Assembly: GCA_947502355.1 (NCBI GenBank)
Contig: CANMZP010000019.1
Coordinates: 19,312-83,311, forward strand
Direction of reading: 5' to 3'
Length of the DNA: 64,000 bases
Source of the DNA: an uncultured Thalassotalea sp.
GTDB taxonomy: Bacteria; Pseudomonadota; Gammaproteobacteria; Enterobacterales; Alteromonadaceae
Shown one piece after another: positions 9,805-19,531 of this stretch. The position numbers and the translations under genes are program-made. Within the stretch, counting starts at the first letter, position 1. The number at the start of each line of letters is the position of its first letter. The notes beneath the pieces are model-generated. The model was not told where the DNA came from. It worked only from the letters and a program-made list of their open reading frames with translations, and did not search any database.

Positions 9805-10503
9805 TTAAGCCGTCATGGCATAAACGACAATATTGACCGCAAAGCGGGTGTTATCTTTGGCTAACCAACGCTTATTGCGAAAGTCATAATCCCATTCACA
9901 TCCCAAGTCTTTATTGGAATAGAGGACGCCGATGCGGCCATTAATTTCAATGGCTTTTAAATAATCATGGACTAAATCATCACCCCAGCCATTTAATTCC
10001 AGACCGGTATTAGGTGGTCCGTCAAAATCAAAAAAAGCCGAGTAAAGCGGGTGGTCATTGGGGATCTTTTTTAATGCTTGTTCACCAAAGATCTCGCCCA
10101 TTTGTCGCTCAAAGCTGCGCGCAAATAAGCCGTCGATGTCATGATTGCAATCATCGACAAAAACAAAACCACCGTTTTCTACATAGCGCTTAAAGTTTTG
10201 TTTTTCATCTTCATTAAATTGCACTAGACGATGACCAGCTAAATAGCAAAATGGCACGGACAGCATCGCGGGATCAGCAAGGGGTATGACCCGCTCTCGC
10301 GTGTCAACTTTAATGGTGGTGTATTCGATGAGTGAGTTAAGTACGTTAGCCGGCATACGCTCATCGACATCCCAGTCGCCGGACTCGTAGCTTAAGCGGG
10401 TAAAGAAAAAATCGTAATCTTCGGCCAAACTGAAAAAGCTTACCCCAGGTAAGGTGGCAAGTGGGGCCAGCGTTAATCCTTTAATAAAAGCACGTCTTTG
10501 CAC
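9805..10503 (-). CDS. DUF4159 protein with twin-arginine signal
   Basis: A 232-residue protein starting at GTG. The N-terminus MQRRAFIKGLTLAPLATLPG has the RRxFIK pattern of a twin-arginine (Tat) signal, so it is predicted to be exported folded. The rest fits DUF4159: an early FFFTRLSYESGDWDVD, then VPFCYLAGHRLVQF, then FVENGGFVFVDDCNHD-like residues and a C-terminal FAVNIVVYAMT. The domain has a glutamine amidotransferase-like fold in known relatives, with no established activity. It is the third gene of the operon, about 68 bp after the TldE-like gene and 11 bp before MoxR. The start has only a weak ribosome binding site. Confidence 0.85.
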   Translation of the reverse strand: MQRRAFIKGLTLAPLATLPGVSFFSLAEDYDFFFTRLSYESGDWDVDERMPANVLNSLIEYTTIKVDTRERVIPLADPAMLSVPFCYLAGHRLVQFNEDEKQNFKRYVENGGFVFVDDCNHDIDGLFARSFERQMGEIFGEQALKKIPNDHPLYSAFFDFDGPPNTGLELNGWGDDLVHDYLKAIEINGRIGVLYSNKDLGCEWDYDFRNKRWLAKDNTRFAVNIVVYAMTA

Positions 10504-10571
10504 GGTGTTTCTCTGTTTACTTCAATAAAACACAGGTAGGGCACCAGTATACTGATGCCCTTTCTATCCGA

Positions 10572-11909
10572 CTATACCGCGTCAGATAAACTGCTGAAGG
10601 TAAAGTCACGGATCTTCATTGGCGGAACCATACAGCCATTAATACGAACCGGTTTTCCTAACGCTTCAATGTTATTTAACATCACAATTGGACTTTCATT
10701 AAAACGGAAGTTTTTGATTGGGTATTTAATCTTACCGTTTTCAATGTAGAAAGTACCATCACGGGTTAAACCTGTGTAAAGCAAGGTTTGTGGATCCAAT
10801 TGACGGATGTACCATAAACGAGTAACCAAGACGCCGCGGCGGGTATTTTTGATCATTTCTTCTAATGATTCATTGCCACCTTCCATAATAAACTGACCGC
10901 TGCCCATCGCTCTAGGGCGATAAGGGGTTTTGGTTTTTTCAGCCCAATAGGGCGAATTGAACAAGTTTACAACCTTACCATCTTTTATCCAGTCGGTGCG
11001 TTCAACACGGTGACCGTCTTCAGCAAATGGTGCCGTAGGCACATCTGGGTGAGTAGGATCACTGTAAATATTTACTTGGCTATCAAACATCTTTTCGCCA
11101 AGACGGTTACCTTCAACACCTTTGTCGCCTTTTTTGCTCATAAAGCTACGACCTTCATCGGCGCTACGTTGGCTTAATGAACGAGCCATATTGCCTAACA
11201 GGCCGATACTTGCCGCTGGCTCAAGAATAACCGTGTATTTACCGGGTTCCATCGCCTTGGCATCGACACTTTTCATCGATTTATTAATCGCCACCATGGA
11301 TGCTTCAGCGGTATCGAGTTTGCTGTAATCGCTAAAATCACGCGTAACCCAACCAGAGCCCGTACCATCTTCTGTGCGGATGGTGACCGTAAAATCAACG
11401 CTCGTTTGCGGGTAGTAAGCAAATAAACCCTTCGAATTTATCATGGCCGTAAACGCCACGGTTTCATTTAAGAAACCCGATGAAATCAGTTTGTTCTTTT
11501 TCGAAGGGGCGATGGAGTTTTCAGCTGCCATGGCGCGATCTTCAGGGGTGACACTGGCGGTTGATTTAAAGTAGCCGGTGGTTTTTACGTAGTTTTGCGG
11601 TCCAAATAATGGCATGGTTTCCGGGTTGTCCGGTGCTAAAGCCGCTAACTCTTCTGAGCGACGAACCACTTTTAACAGCGATGCATCGTCAAATTCGTTA
11701 ATCGATGCGACGCCTGTTTTTTTGCCATTAATCGATTGTACGGTTAAGGTCACATCACTTGTTTGCCCCGCGGTACTGACCGTGTTGCGTGCGTAACGGA
11801 TATTGCCACTTAACTGACCGTCTAAATTACACTGGCAACTTTCAGCTTTCGAATACTTTAATACTTTTTGCAATAACGCTTTTGCTTGTTGTTCGGTTAA
11901 AAGACTCAT
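10572..11909 (-). CDS. TldE/PmbA-like metalloprotease subunit
   Basis: A 445-residue protein of the TldD/PmbA family. It lacks the HExxxH zinc motif, as expected for the TldE/PmbA partner, which forms a heterodimer with TldD and lacks the catalytic zinc site. Recognisable segments are VTLTVQSINGKKTGVASIN near 80-100 and the C-terminal region with LYTGLTRDGTFYIENGKI. No signal peptide is visible, unlike the TldD-like gene just upstream. A strong AAGGAG ribosome binding site precedes the ATG by seven bases. The gene starts 31 bp after the stop of the TldD-like gene, so the two are probably made together. TldD/E processes peptides such as microcin B17 precursor and CcdA in E. coli; the substrate here is unknown. 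Confidence 0.88.
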   Translation of the reverse strand: MSLLTEQQAKALLQKVLKYSKAESCQCNLDGQLSGNIRYARNTVSTAGQTSDVTLTVQSINGKKTGVASINEFDDASLLKVVRRSEELAALAPDNPETMPLFGPQNYVKTTGYFKSTASVTPEDRAMAAENSIAPSKKNKLISSGFLNETVAFTAMINSKGLFAYYPQTSVDFTVTIRTEDGTGSGWVTRDFSDYSKLDTAEASMVAINKSMKSVDAKAMEPGKYTVILEPAASIGLLGNMARSLSQRSADEGRSFMSKKGDKGVEGNRLGEKMFDSQVNIYSDPTHPDVPTAPFAEDGHRVERTDWIKDGKVVNLFNSPYWAEKTKTPYRPRAMGSGQFIMEGGNESLEEMIKNTRRGVLVTRLWYIRQLDPQTLLYTGLTRDGTFYIENGKIKYPIKNFRFNESPIVMLNNIEALGKPVRINGCMVPPMKIRDFTFSSLSDAV

Positions 11910-11940
11910 TTTTTGTCTCCTTATTTATCAACTTGTCCAA

Positions 11941-13572
11941 TTACACTTTACGGGCGGTATTAATAACGTTGATGTTATTAAAGCGCGTGGTTGGACAACC
12001 ATGAGACACGGCACTCACTTGTGATGGTTGACCTTTACCATCAAAGAAAGAACCCCCTAAGCGGTAATCTGATTTACCCGCAAGTTGAGTACAGTTATTC
12101 CAGAACTCCTGAGTATTTGACTGATAAGCAACATCTTCAATTTGCTCAGTAATTTTACCGTTTTTAATTTCAAAGAATAATTGACCACCGAATTGGAAGT
12201 TATAACGCTGTTGGTCAATCGAGTACGATCCACGGCCTGCTATATAAATACCATCTTCAACATCTTTAATGATGTCTTCGGCAGATAAGTCTTGTTTCTC
12301 ATTTGGTTTTAAGGACACATTTGGCATGCGCTGAAATTGCACATCACGCCAGCTTTGTGAAAATGAACAACCATGTGATTCTTTTTGGTCGATCATATGC
12401 ACTTGATCACGAGTCGCCTGATAATTTACCAAGATCCCATCTTTAACCAGATCCCATTCTTTGGTTTTCACACCTTCGTCATCAAAGCCTACATGGCCAA
12501 GTGAACCGACTTGGGTTTTATCGGCAACCAAATTAACAATGTCTGAGCCGTATTGGAATTTCTTCGAACGCCATTTATCTAGGGTTGCAAAACTTGTTCC
12601 TGCATAATTGGCTTCGTAGCCTAATACACGGTCAAGCTCTAATGGGTGACCAACGGACTCATGAATGGTCAGCATTAAGTGAGCAGGGTCAAGAACCAGA
12701 TCGTATTTACCCGGCTCAACAGATTTCGCTTTTAATTTCGCTTGCAATTGTTTGCCGGCTTCGGTGGCATCTTCAATCATGTCATAAGAATTTTTATAAC
12801 CAATGTTGGCGCCCTGAATGCGGATTTTGTCTTCTTCTTTACCATCAAGGTACTCAAAGCCCATACCAACTGGGTTACCCAAACCAGTACGTTGCTTAAA
12901 GCCACCTGCACCAACAGCGGTCGCAAAGAACGGTGACCATAAACGATGGACGTCTTGGTCAATGTAAGAGCCGTCGCTTGAAGCAAAGTATTTTTGTTCA
13001 TTAACCAAAAACAACACCGAGGTAATGTAGTTAGCGCCATTAGCCATTGCAGCGGCATTTACATCAAGCAGTAATTCGGTTTTTTCTTTGGTTGGTATTT
13101 CAAAGGCATTTTTGGTCATTGGCGTGCGCCAGCTTTGCTCACCTACACCTTTTAGTGGGGCCAATTGTACCGGGGTGGTTTGAAATTTAGAGTTTGCTTT
13201 GGCAATGGCAACGGCTTGAGCAGCTGTGTTGGCAACGCTATCTGGGGTAATGTTGGAGGTTGATGCAAAGCCCCATGTACCATTAGCAATAACACGAATA
13301 CCAATACCAACGGATTCGGTATTGACAATGTTATCAACACGCGTTTCCTGACACGTGACGAATTCATTTAAGTAACGACCGATACGGGCATCACAATAGG
13401 TTGCCCCAAGAGATTTTGCTTTATTTAAGGCGATGTCTGCCATTTTCTTTTTAAACGCAACATCCATTGGTTGATCGAGCATTTCGGCGGCGGAAACAAT
13501 TTTACCCGTCATCGGCAGTGCAATAGCACTCATTCCGATACCGGAAAATTTGATAAAATTTCGTCTATCCAT
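11941..13572 (-). CDS. TldD-like zinc metalloprotease with twin-arginine signal
   Basis: A 543-residue protein of the TldD/PmbA family. The zinc motif HESVGH (HExxxH) is at residues 304-309, so this is the catalytic subunit. The N-terminus MDRRNFIKFSGIGMSAIALP carries an RRxFIK twin-arginine motif plus hydrophobic stretch, which E. coli TldD does not have; export to the periplasm is predicted. The C-terminal end contains a Cys in HGCPTTR that may supply the third zinc ligand, although E. coli TldD uses a Cys in a slightly different context. A good ribosome binding site (AGGG) precedes the ATG. It is the first gene of an eight-gene operon. Confidence 0.9.
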   Translation of the reverse strand: MDRRNFIKFSGIGMSAIALPMTGKIVSAAEMLDQPMDVAFKKKMADIALNKAKSLGATYCDARIGRYLNEFVTCQETRVDNIVNTESVGIGIRVIANGTWGFASTSNITPDSVANTAAQAVAIAKANSKFQTTPVQLAPLKGVGEQSWRTPMTKNAFEIPTKEKTELLLDVNAAAMANGANYITSVLFLVNEQKYFASSDGSYIDQDVHRLWSPFFATAVGAGGFKQRTGLGNPVGMGFEYLDGKEEDKIRIQGANIGYKNSYDMIEDATEAGKQLQAKLKAKSVEPGKYDLVLDPAHLMLTIHESVGHPLELDRVLGYEANYAGTSFATLDKWRSKKFQYGSDIVNLVADKTQVGSLGHVGFDDEGVKTKEWDLVKDGILVNYQATRDQVHMIDQKESHGCSFSQSWRDVQFQRMPNVSLKPNEKQDLSAEDIIKDVEDGIYIAGRGSYSIDQQRYNFQFGGQLFFEIKNGKITEQIEDVAYQSNTQEFWNNCTQLAGKSDYRLGGSFFDGKGQPSQVSAVSHGCPTTRFNNINVINTARKV

Positions 13573-14069
13573 TTTCTTACCCTGTTAAGTGAATTGTTAT
13601 TCTTGTTATAAGGTAAAGGCCATCAGGTCTTCGTTACGTCCTTATAGATCTATTTATACGAGCAGATCAGAGGTGAACCCCCGTTCTTTATAATAATTGA
13701 TTGAATTAATGATCAATCTTCTGCTCTTTGCAAAACACAGTAACATAAAAGGTGCGCTAAAATAAATGATAAAAATTACCTGTGATTAACGAAAAGTAAA
13801 CATAAAAAGGTCATATTTTGTTTATCACTTGGTTTTCCCTGTTATTCGAAAGGAATAGTAAAATTTTCAAGGAATTAGCTATGGCAAAAATTAAGTTGTA
13901 TTAAGCTCTAAAGGTGTCGTCTTTATTGATTTTTAGTTAAACTCTGGTTACTGTGTCTTACAAATTAGTGCCGCATTTATGGCTAATAGAATAACAAAAA
14001 CATTCTTTGTCTAAGGATTATTGTGCCTTTATCGTCTTCATCTTTATTAAATCGCCGGATACACCATAA
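13573..14069. other. Intergenic region with a possible 7-codon minicistron
   Basis: These 497 bases separate the operon promoter side of the TldD-like gene from the next plus-strand gene. No long reading frame is supported. At 13881-13904 a plus-strand seven-codon frame (MAKIKLY, stop) has a well placed AAGGA ribosome binding site seven bases upstream. It could be a leader peptide, a remnant gene start or chance. No clear terminator or tRNA is seen. Confidence 0.4.
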
Positions 14070-14969
14070 ATGAATCACTTTTTTAATGATAAGTTGCATC
14101 AATTACAAGATAAAGCCAAAGCGGCTTATCAGGATCTCGTTGGTAAAGTTCCGGTGATTTCAAAAATGGTGGCGGGCTTACCGATAGTTGCATCCTTTGA
14201 AAAGGTGAATAATAGTGAATTTGATGAGAAGCATTACTTTGTCATTCCCTATAAATTATCGGAATATGGCATCGCCTTACACACGATGCGTTCTTTGCCT
14301 GTTGGCGCGCCAGAGGTAAATGACTTACCGAAGCGTCGGGTTTTTCATTTTTACAATCAACACGCACAAGGTCAGCTCAAACAGTATTTGCTTGCGCAAG
14401 CCGAGGAAGTGGTGCTTAATCAGGAGCAACAGGTAAGTAGTATTGAGAGTTTGGCGGATAACATCGACGCACTCGATAATAAACTCACCTACGGCATGCT
14501 CCTTATTGGCGGCTTATCGGCCTTGATTAACCCATTATTAGGCGCCGCCATCGCAGCAAAAGCCTTATTACCAAGTTTTACCGGCCTATTAAATAAACAT
14601 GGTCTAAAACCCCTGGGGGAAAAGCTGACCAAAACCTCATTACAAAGCCAGGTAGAATGCGCGCGAGAAAAAGTTCAACAAGACTTTGCAGCAGCCAATA
14701 CGATTAAAGTTCAAAACCCGATTTTAATGGAATTGGACTTAGCGCTTAAAACCAATGAACAGCAACATGATCCCTTATTAGACTTTGATTTATCTCAATT
14801 GGATATTGAAGGAATAGACAGGCATATATGGCAACCCTTAACGATTAAAGCTTTGCAGCACGTTTACCAAGATATTCTTAAAGATAAAAGCAAGCATCAG
14901 CAAGCCGCACTTGGGCCTGAAGAGTTGCGGTGGTTTGAGGTGTTATTGGCAAATAATGACAAGCCATAA
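14070..14969 (+). CDS. Hypothetical protein with central hydrophobic segment
   Basis: A 299-residue protein I do not recognise. The N-terminal part is amphipathic and charged (KLHQLQDKAKAAYQDLVGKV). A central stretch at about 138-168 is Gly/Ala/Leu-rich (LLIGGLSALINPLLGAAIAA) and could be one or two membrane segments or a membrane-inserting hairpin. The C-terminal third is helical and acidic, with Gln- and Leu-rich runs. It stands alone on the plus strand with a 500-bp upstream region, followed by a small lipoprotein gene 107 bp later. Its length and ordinary composition make it a real gene; no function can be assigned. Confidence 0.7.
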   Translation: MNHFFNDKLHQLQDKAKAAYQDLVGKVPVISKMVAGLPIVASFEKVNNSEFDEKHYFVIPYKLSEYGIALHTMRSLPVGAPEVNDLPKRRVFHFYNQHAQGQLKQYLLAQAEEVVLNQEQQVSSIESLADNIDALDNKLTYGMLLIGGLSALINPLLGAAIAAKALLPSFTGLLNKHGLKPLGEKLTKTSLQSQVECAREKVQQDFAAANTIKVQNPILMELDLALKTNEQQHDPLLDFDLSQLDIEGIDRHIWQPLTIKALQHVYQDILKDKSKHQQAALGPEELRWFEVLLANNDKP

Positions 14970-15076
14970 TTAAGCCATGCTAGGTATTATTAAATGGTGT
15001 CATCTCCTTAAAGCTTGTCTTTTCTTAAATGTATCGTACTATAAATAACATCACACAAATTAAACGGAGTTAATGC

Positions 15077-15352
15077 ATGCTTAAACACCTCGTAATCAAA
15101 GGCAGTCTTATAATTTTTACCATGTTCTCAGTGTCTGGGTGCAGCAGCACGCCTGATGATTATTATGTTGGTCATACAGTAGAACAATCTTTAGAAAGTG
15201 CCAGACAAGATGTAGAGCAGCGTGAGAGACACTTACCAAATGAATATAAATCCAATACCGGCAACGGTGATGATATAAAAAATGGTTTAAAACGTACGCG
15301 CAACAAAAATTTGTTAGTCGCACTCATGGCATTGCTGTCTGACGCACCATAA
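15077..15352 (+). CDS. Small lipoprotein, hypothetical
   Basis: A 91-residue protein starting at ATG 15077 with a GGAG ribosome binding site seven bases upstream. The N-terminus has a Lys-flanked hydrophobic segment ending in a lipobox FSVSGC at about residues 17-22, so it is predicted to be lipid-anchored. The mature part is short, charged and repeat-free (SLESARQDVEQRERHLP). A TATAAA-like -10 element is visible about 25-30 bases upstream. The function is unknown. Confidence 0.65.
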   Translation: MLKHLVIKGSLIIFTMFSVSGCSSTPDDYYVGHTVEQSLESARQDVEQRERHLPNEYKSNTGNGDDIKNGLKRTRNKNLLVALMALLSDAP

Positions 15353-15812
15353 GCGTTTTTTGATGTTCTGTTAACAAATGTCTTACCTAACTAGGTGTTT
15401 GTACAAATAAATGCTGATTTTTACAAACTTTAACTTTACAAGCCTGCCGGGGGGGATTAAAGTCGCATGTATAAATATTCGCCTCTCGTTTATTTATCAT
15501 AACGTATGTTTTGTCTTTCCATTTCACAGTCAGTCATAACAACAAATAGTAAGCTTAATTGTTGTCTGGTACATCGAGCAAAATCTTATTAACGTCACTT
15601 TCTGCAATATTATCGCAGCGAAGTGAATTTTTGGTATCCGCTCGTTGAATAGTGCACCTAGTAGGATCCTCTTGCAAAAGAAGAGGGTAAAATATATCAA
15701 TGTTTAATTGATTAGGGTGCAGCTTAAATATTTTAGAGGTAATCAAACAATAATATAGCTTTTTAGAAAGGTAATGCCGTCAAGTAGATGGTATTTAATA
15801 AAGAGTTTTATT
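15353..15812. other. Intergenic region, no supported gene
   Basis: About 460 bases, AT-rich. A run of seven G residues follows CCTGCC near 15445-15455. A minus-strand frame of 63 codons (15555-15746) begins only at TTG, has no convincing ribosome binding site and matches nothing I recognise, so it is not called. No tRNA or clear terminator is seen. Confidence 0.4.
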
Positions 15813-15980
15813 ATGTCATATAATTATAATGGTCGAGTTCTTAGCATCAACTCACCGGTTGTTTCAATATCTGTGAACAAACGCAATATTGTGGTAACCG
15901 ACCAAGAAAAGTCGCAGTTATTTCGCTTTGAAAATTCTGCGGAAGCGAAAAGCTTCTTATCTTGGGTTGCACAGGCCTAA
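15813..15980 (+). CDS. Small hypothetical protein
   Basis: A 55-residue protein. The start at ATG 15813 (MSYNYNGRVLS) is chosen over a longer frame from 15774 because an AAAGAG ribosome binding site lies just upstream and the protein then begins with a compact beta-type sequence. It reads as alternating hydrophobic strands (GRVLSINSPVVSISVNKRNIVV) followed by one amphipathic helix. It is soluble, with no signal or membrane segment. A strong terminator follows 14 bp after the stop. I do not recognise the family; the gene is supported by its ribosome binding site, codon-like composition and terminator. Confidence 0.6.
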   Translation: MSYNYNGRVLSINSPVVSISVNKRNIVVTDQEKSQLFRFENSAEAKSFLSWVAQA

Positions 15981-15993
15981 GCTAGAAAACATC

Positions 15994-16022
15994 AAAAAGG
16001 GCTCTTGTTGAGCCCTTTTTTT
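15994..16022 (+). terminator. Rho-independent terminator
   Basis: Stem AAGGGCTC / GAGCCCTT with loop TTGTT, followed by a run of T. It lies just after the small gene ending at 15980 and just before the convergent 3' end of ppsR, and the A-run on the left side would let it act on both strands. Confidence 0.85.
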
Positions 16023-16057
16023 GTGTCTGATAGAAACGTTTTTCTTCTGCTTGATTG

Positions 16058-16867
16058 CTAGTATTTATATCGTTGCAGCCCGGTTTGCGACAGTATTTTG
16101 GCTGAAATTTCTTCAATCGACAGCGTAGTAGCATTTAAATACGGAATTTTATTTTTCTTATATAATTTTTCAACTTCGCGAATTTCCAAACGACATTGCC
16201 TTGCCGATGAATATTTTGAGTTTGCCATACGCCCGTCACGAATTTCATGTAAGCGGGCAGGATCAATGGTTAAGCCAAAGATCTTTTTTTTATGTTTGGC
16301 TAGAAAATGGGGCAGTTTTAAGTCATCCATATCGTCTTCGGTAAACGGATAGTTTGCCGCTTTAATACCATACTGCAACGCCAGATAAAGCGATGTTGGG
16401 GTTTTACCCGAACGCGAAACCCCCACTAAAATCACATCGGCGTGTTCATAATTGGTCACTTTACTGCCATCGTCATTGGCAAGGGCAAAGTTAACCGCAT
16501 CGATACGAAAATCATAACTGTTTTCATGCATTGAATGAGTTCGATGCGCTCTAGGTTTGGCTTTAATACCAAGGCTATTTTCTATCGGGTTAACAAACTG
16601 TTCTAGGAAGTTATGAATATCAGCCTGGCTGCTGTCAATAATGTCTTTTATTTCTGGATTTACGAAGGTATGAAACACAAACGGCTTTTCGCCATCACGG
16701 TCATAGGCTCGGTTTATTTGCTCTTTTACTTGCTCGGCTTTATCAACTGTTTCTACAAACGGGATGGTAACGTGTTCAAATTCCATTGGAAATAGTGACA
16801 GCAGGGCATGTCCGAACACTTCGGAGGTAATTGCTGTTCCATCTGAAATATAAAACGCTGTGCGCAT
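16058..16867 (-). CDS. ppsR: Phosphoenolpyruvate synthase regulatory protein (kinase/pyrophosphorylase)
   Basis: A 269-residue protein of the DUF299/PSRP family. The nucleotide-binding motif GVSRSGKT is at residues 149-156, in the family context [17 protein letters not shown]. The protein inactivates PEP synthase by ADP-dependent phosphorylation of a Thr beside the catalytic His and reactivates it by Pi-dependent dephosphorylation. It is divergent from ppsA, with about 127 bp between the starts, the usual arrangement for this pair. Length is normal. Confidence 0.95.
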   Translation of the reverse strand: MRTAFYISDGTAITSEVFGHALLSLFPMEFEHVTIPFVETVDKAEQVKEQINRAYDRDGEKPFVFHTFVNPEIKDIIDSSQADIHNFLEQFVNPIENSLGIKAKPRAHRTHSMHENSYDFRIDAVNFALANDDGSKVTNYEHADVILVGVSRSGKTPTSLYLALQYGIKAANYPFTEDDMDDLKLPHFLAKHKKKIFGLTIDPARLHEIRDGRMANSKYSSARQCRLEIREVEKLYKKNKIPYLNATTLSIEEISAKILSQTGLQRYKY

Positions 16868-16994
16868 ATGTTTTTCCTAATAAAAACTTTCAAAGTGGGT
16901 TTTAGTTTATCCCTTTGCCGTGTATTATGTCGATAGTTGTACATTTATTTAATAAAAAATAAACATAATAATTAACATTTCTTGGGGAGGAATT

Positions 16995-19367
16995 GTGCAG
17001 AAACATGTACTGTGGTATCAGGAATTAGGAATGGGTGACGTTGACCGTGTAGGTGGTAAAAACGCGTCACTAGGGGAAATGATCAGCAACTTGTCAAACA
17101 TGGGCGTGCAAGTCCCAGGTGGATTTGCAACAACCGCCTCTGCGTTTAATGAGTTTTTAGACCAGTCCGGTCTTAACGATAAAATCCATGATGTATTGGA
17201 TACGCTTGATGTGGATGACATCAAAGCGTTAACTGAATGTGGTGCAAACATTCGCCAATGGATCATCGACACACCTTTCTTGCCCGAAATGCAAGCGGAA
17301 ATCGAAAATGCCTACAATGAGCTTGCTGGCGAATTTTCACAAGATGCTTCATTTGCGGTACGTTCATCGGCCACCGCCGAGGATATGCCAGATGCTTCGT
17401 TTGCAGGCCAACAAGAAACCTTCTTAAACGTGCGTGGTCTGGATGCCGTTATGGTAGCCATTAAGCACGTTTATGCGTCGTTATTCAACGACCGTGCCAT
17501 TTCTTATCGTGTGCATTCTGGCTATGACCACCGTGGTGTCGCGCTCTCTGCGGGCATTCAACGTATGGTGCGCAGCGATATAGCCTCATCTGGGGTGATG
17601 TTCTCCATTGATACCGAGTCAGGATTTGAAGACGTTGTGTTTGTGACTTCAAGCTTTGGTCTTGGTGAAATGGTGGTACAAGGTGCGGTTAATCCAGATG
17701 AATTTTATGTTCACAAGCCAACCCTTGCCAAAGATAAACCTGCTGTTGTGCGCCGTAATATTGGTTCGAAAGCCATTAAAATGGTGTACGCTGATGATTT
17801 AAGTCATGGTAATCAAGTTGAAATTGTTAATGTAGAGGAAACACAATCTGATACGTTCTCAATTAATGATCATGAAATCGAAGAACTGGCTCGCCAGGCG
17901 GTGATCATCGAAAAACATTATGGTCGCCCAATGGATATTGAGTGGGCTAAAGATGGTCTCGATGGCAAACTTTACATTGTCCAGGCGCGTCCTGAAACGG
18001 TAAAAAGTCGTGAGTGTGGCAACATCATGGAGCAATTTAAGCTGCAGGGTAAATCAGAGATCATCTGTGAAGGTCGCGCCATAGGTCAAAAAATTGGTAA
18101 AGGCGTGGTTAAAGTTCTTAACTCCATTGATGAAATGGATAAAGTCTTACCCGGTGATGTGTTAGTTACGGATATGACAGACCCAGATTGGGAACCTATC
18201 ATGAAGCGTGCTTCTGCGATTGTCACCAACCGTGGTGGTCGCACCTGTCATGCGGCCATCATTGCGCGCGAAATGGGGATCCCGGCGGTTGTTGGTTGTG
18301 GCAATGCCACCGACACCATTGCTAATGGCAGTGAAGTAACCGTCTCTTGTGCAGAAGGTGATACGGGCTATATCTACAATGGTCTATTGGACTTTAGCGT
18401 TACCCAGTCAGAAATTAACAACATGCCTGATATCCCGATTAAGGTGATGATGAATGTGGGTAATCCGGATAGAGCATTTTCATTTGCTAAATTGCCACAT
18501 TCTGGTATTGGTTTGGCCCGTCTTGAGTTTATTATCAATAAAATGATCGGCGTGCATCCAAAAGCGCTGCTTAACTTTGCCAACGAAGCACAAGACTTAC
18601 AAGATGAGATCTCTGACATCATGGCCGGTTATGAGTCACCAAAAGAGTTTTATGTGGCTAAATTAACCGAAGGCATTGCCACACTTGCCTGTGCCTTTTC
18701 GCCGGAGCGAGTCATTGTTCGCATGTCGGACTTTAAGTCAAATGAATACGCCAACCTTGTCGGTGGTGATATTTATGAGCCGGAAGAAGAAAACCCAATG
18801 TTAGGTTATCGTGGTGCGTCACGTTATATTTCAAAAGATTTTCGTGAATGTTTTGCCATGGAATGTGACGCCATTAAACGCGTTCGCAATGACATGGGCT
18901 TTACCAATGTTGAAGTGATGATCCCATTTGTACGTACCGTACATGAAGCTGAGCAAGTGATTGCGATTTTGGCTGAAAATGGCTTGGTTCGTGGTGAAAA
19001 CGGCTTAAAAGTCATTATGATGTGTGAATTACCGTCAAATGCCGTGCTTGCCGACCAATTCCTGGATCATTTTGATGGTTTCTCTATCGGGTCAAACGAT
19101 CTTACTCAGTTAACGTTAGGGTTAGATAGAGACTCGGGTATTATTGCCGATTTATTTGATGAGCGAAACGATGCCGTTAAAGCCTTATTGTCTATGGCGA
19201 TTAAAGCGTGTAAGGCACGTGGTAAATACGTTGGTATTTGTGGTCAAGGGCCATCGGATCATAAAGACTTTGCCGCTTGGCTCGTGGGGCAAGGCATTGA
19301 CAGTGTTTCGTTAAACCCGGATACGGTGTTAGATACTTGGTTATATTTAAACGAACATCACAGCTAA
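16995..19367 (+). CDS. ppsA: Phosphoenolpyruvate synthase
   Basis: A 790-residue enzyme that converts pyruvate, ATP and water to PEP, AMP and phosphate for gluconeogenesis. The N-terminal ATP-binding domain contains [12 protein letters not shown] and [20 protein letters not shown]. The phosphohistidine domain has [13 protein letters not shown] with the catalytic His at residue 419; the neighbouring Thr is the site targeted by PpsR. The C-terminal PEP-binding domain includes [15 protein letters not shown] and ends with the GICGQGPSD motif. The start is GTG, preceded by a strong GGGGAGG site. A terminator follows. Divergent from its regulator ppsR. Confidence 0.97.
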   Translation: MQKHVLWYQELGMGDVDRVGGKNASLGEMISNLSNMGVQVPGGFATTASAFNEFLDQSGLNDKIHDVLDTLDVDDIKALTECGANIRQWIIDTPFLPEMQAEIENAYNELAGEFSQDASFAVRSSATAEDMPDASFAGQQETFLNVRGLDAVMVAIKHVYASLFNDRAISYRVHSGYDHRGVALSAGIQRMVRSDIASSGVMFSIDTESGFEDVVFVTSSFGLGEMVVQGAVNPDEFYVHKPTLAKDKPAVVRRNIGSKAIKMVYADDLSHGNQVEIVNVEETQSDTFSINDHEIEELARQAVIIEKHYGRPMDIEWAKDGLDGKLYIVQARPETVKSRECGNIMEQFKLQGKSEIICEGRAIGQKIGKGVVKVLNSIDEMDKVLPGDVLVTDMTDPDWEPIMKRASAIVTNRGGRTCHAAIIAREMGIPAVVGCGNATDTIANGSEVTVSCAEGDTGYIYNGLLDFSVTQSEINNMPDIPIKVMMNVGNPDRAFSFAKLPHSGIGLARLEFIINKMIGVHPKALLNFANEAQDLQDEISDIMAGYESPKEFYVAKLTEGIATLACAFSPERVIVRMSDFKSNEYANLVGGDIYEPEEENPMLGYRGASRYISKDFRECFAMECDAIKRVRNDMGFTNVEVMIPFVRTVHEAEQVIAILAENGLVRGENGLKVIMMCELPSNAVLADQFLDHFDGFSIGSNDLTQLTLGLDRDSGIIADLFDERNDAVKALLSMAIKACKARGKYVGICGQGPSDHKDFAAWLVGQGIDSVSLNPDTVLDTWLYLNEHHS

Positions 19368-19392
19368 TTAACTGATTAATTAGTATAATTTT

Positions 19393-19426
19393 AAAGGCTA
19401 GATCGATTGATTTAGCCTTTTTTATT
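19393..19426 (+). terminator. Rho-independent terminator of ppsA
   Basis: Stem AAAGGCTA / TAGCCTTT with an AT-rich loop and a following T-run, 25 bp after the ppsA stop codon. Confidence 0.8.
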
Positions 19427-19531
19427 TATTGCAAAGCAAATATTCTGCAAAGTCTGGATAAACCAATTGAGTTGTTCCGGCTTTTTTTGCATCATATAAC
19501 AAATAATTTTAATGGGTTTGAATTCTTTTCT

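Noticed and set aside
15555..15746. A 63-codon minus-strand frame as a small gene
   Set aside because: It starts only at TTG, lacks a ribosome binding site and resembles no known protein.
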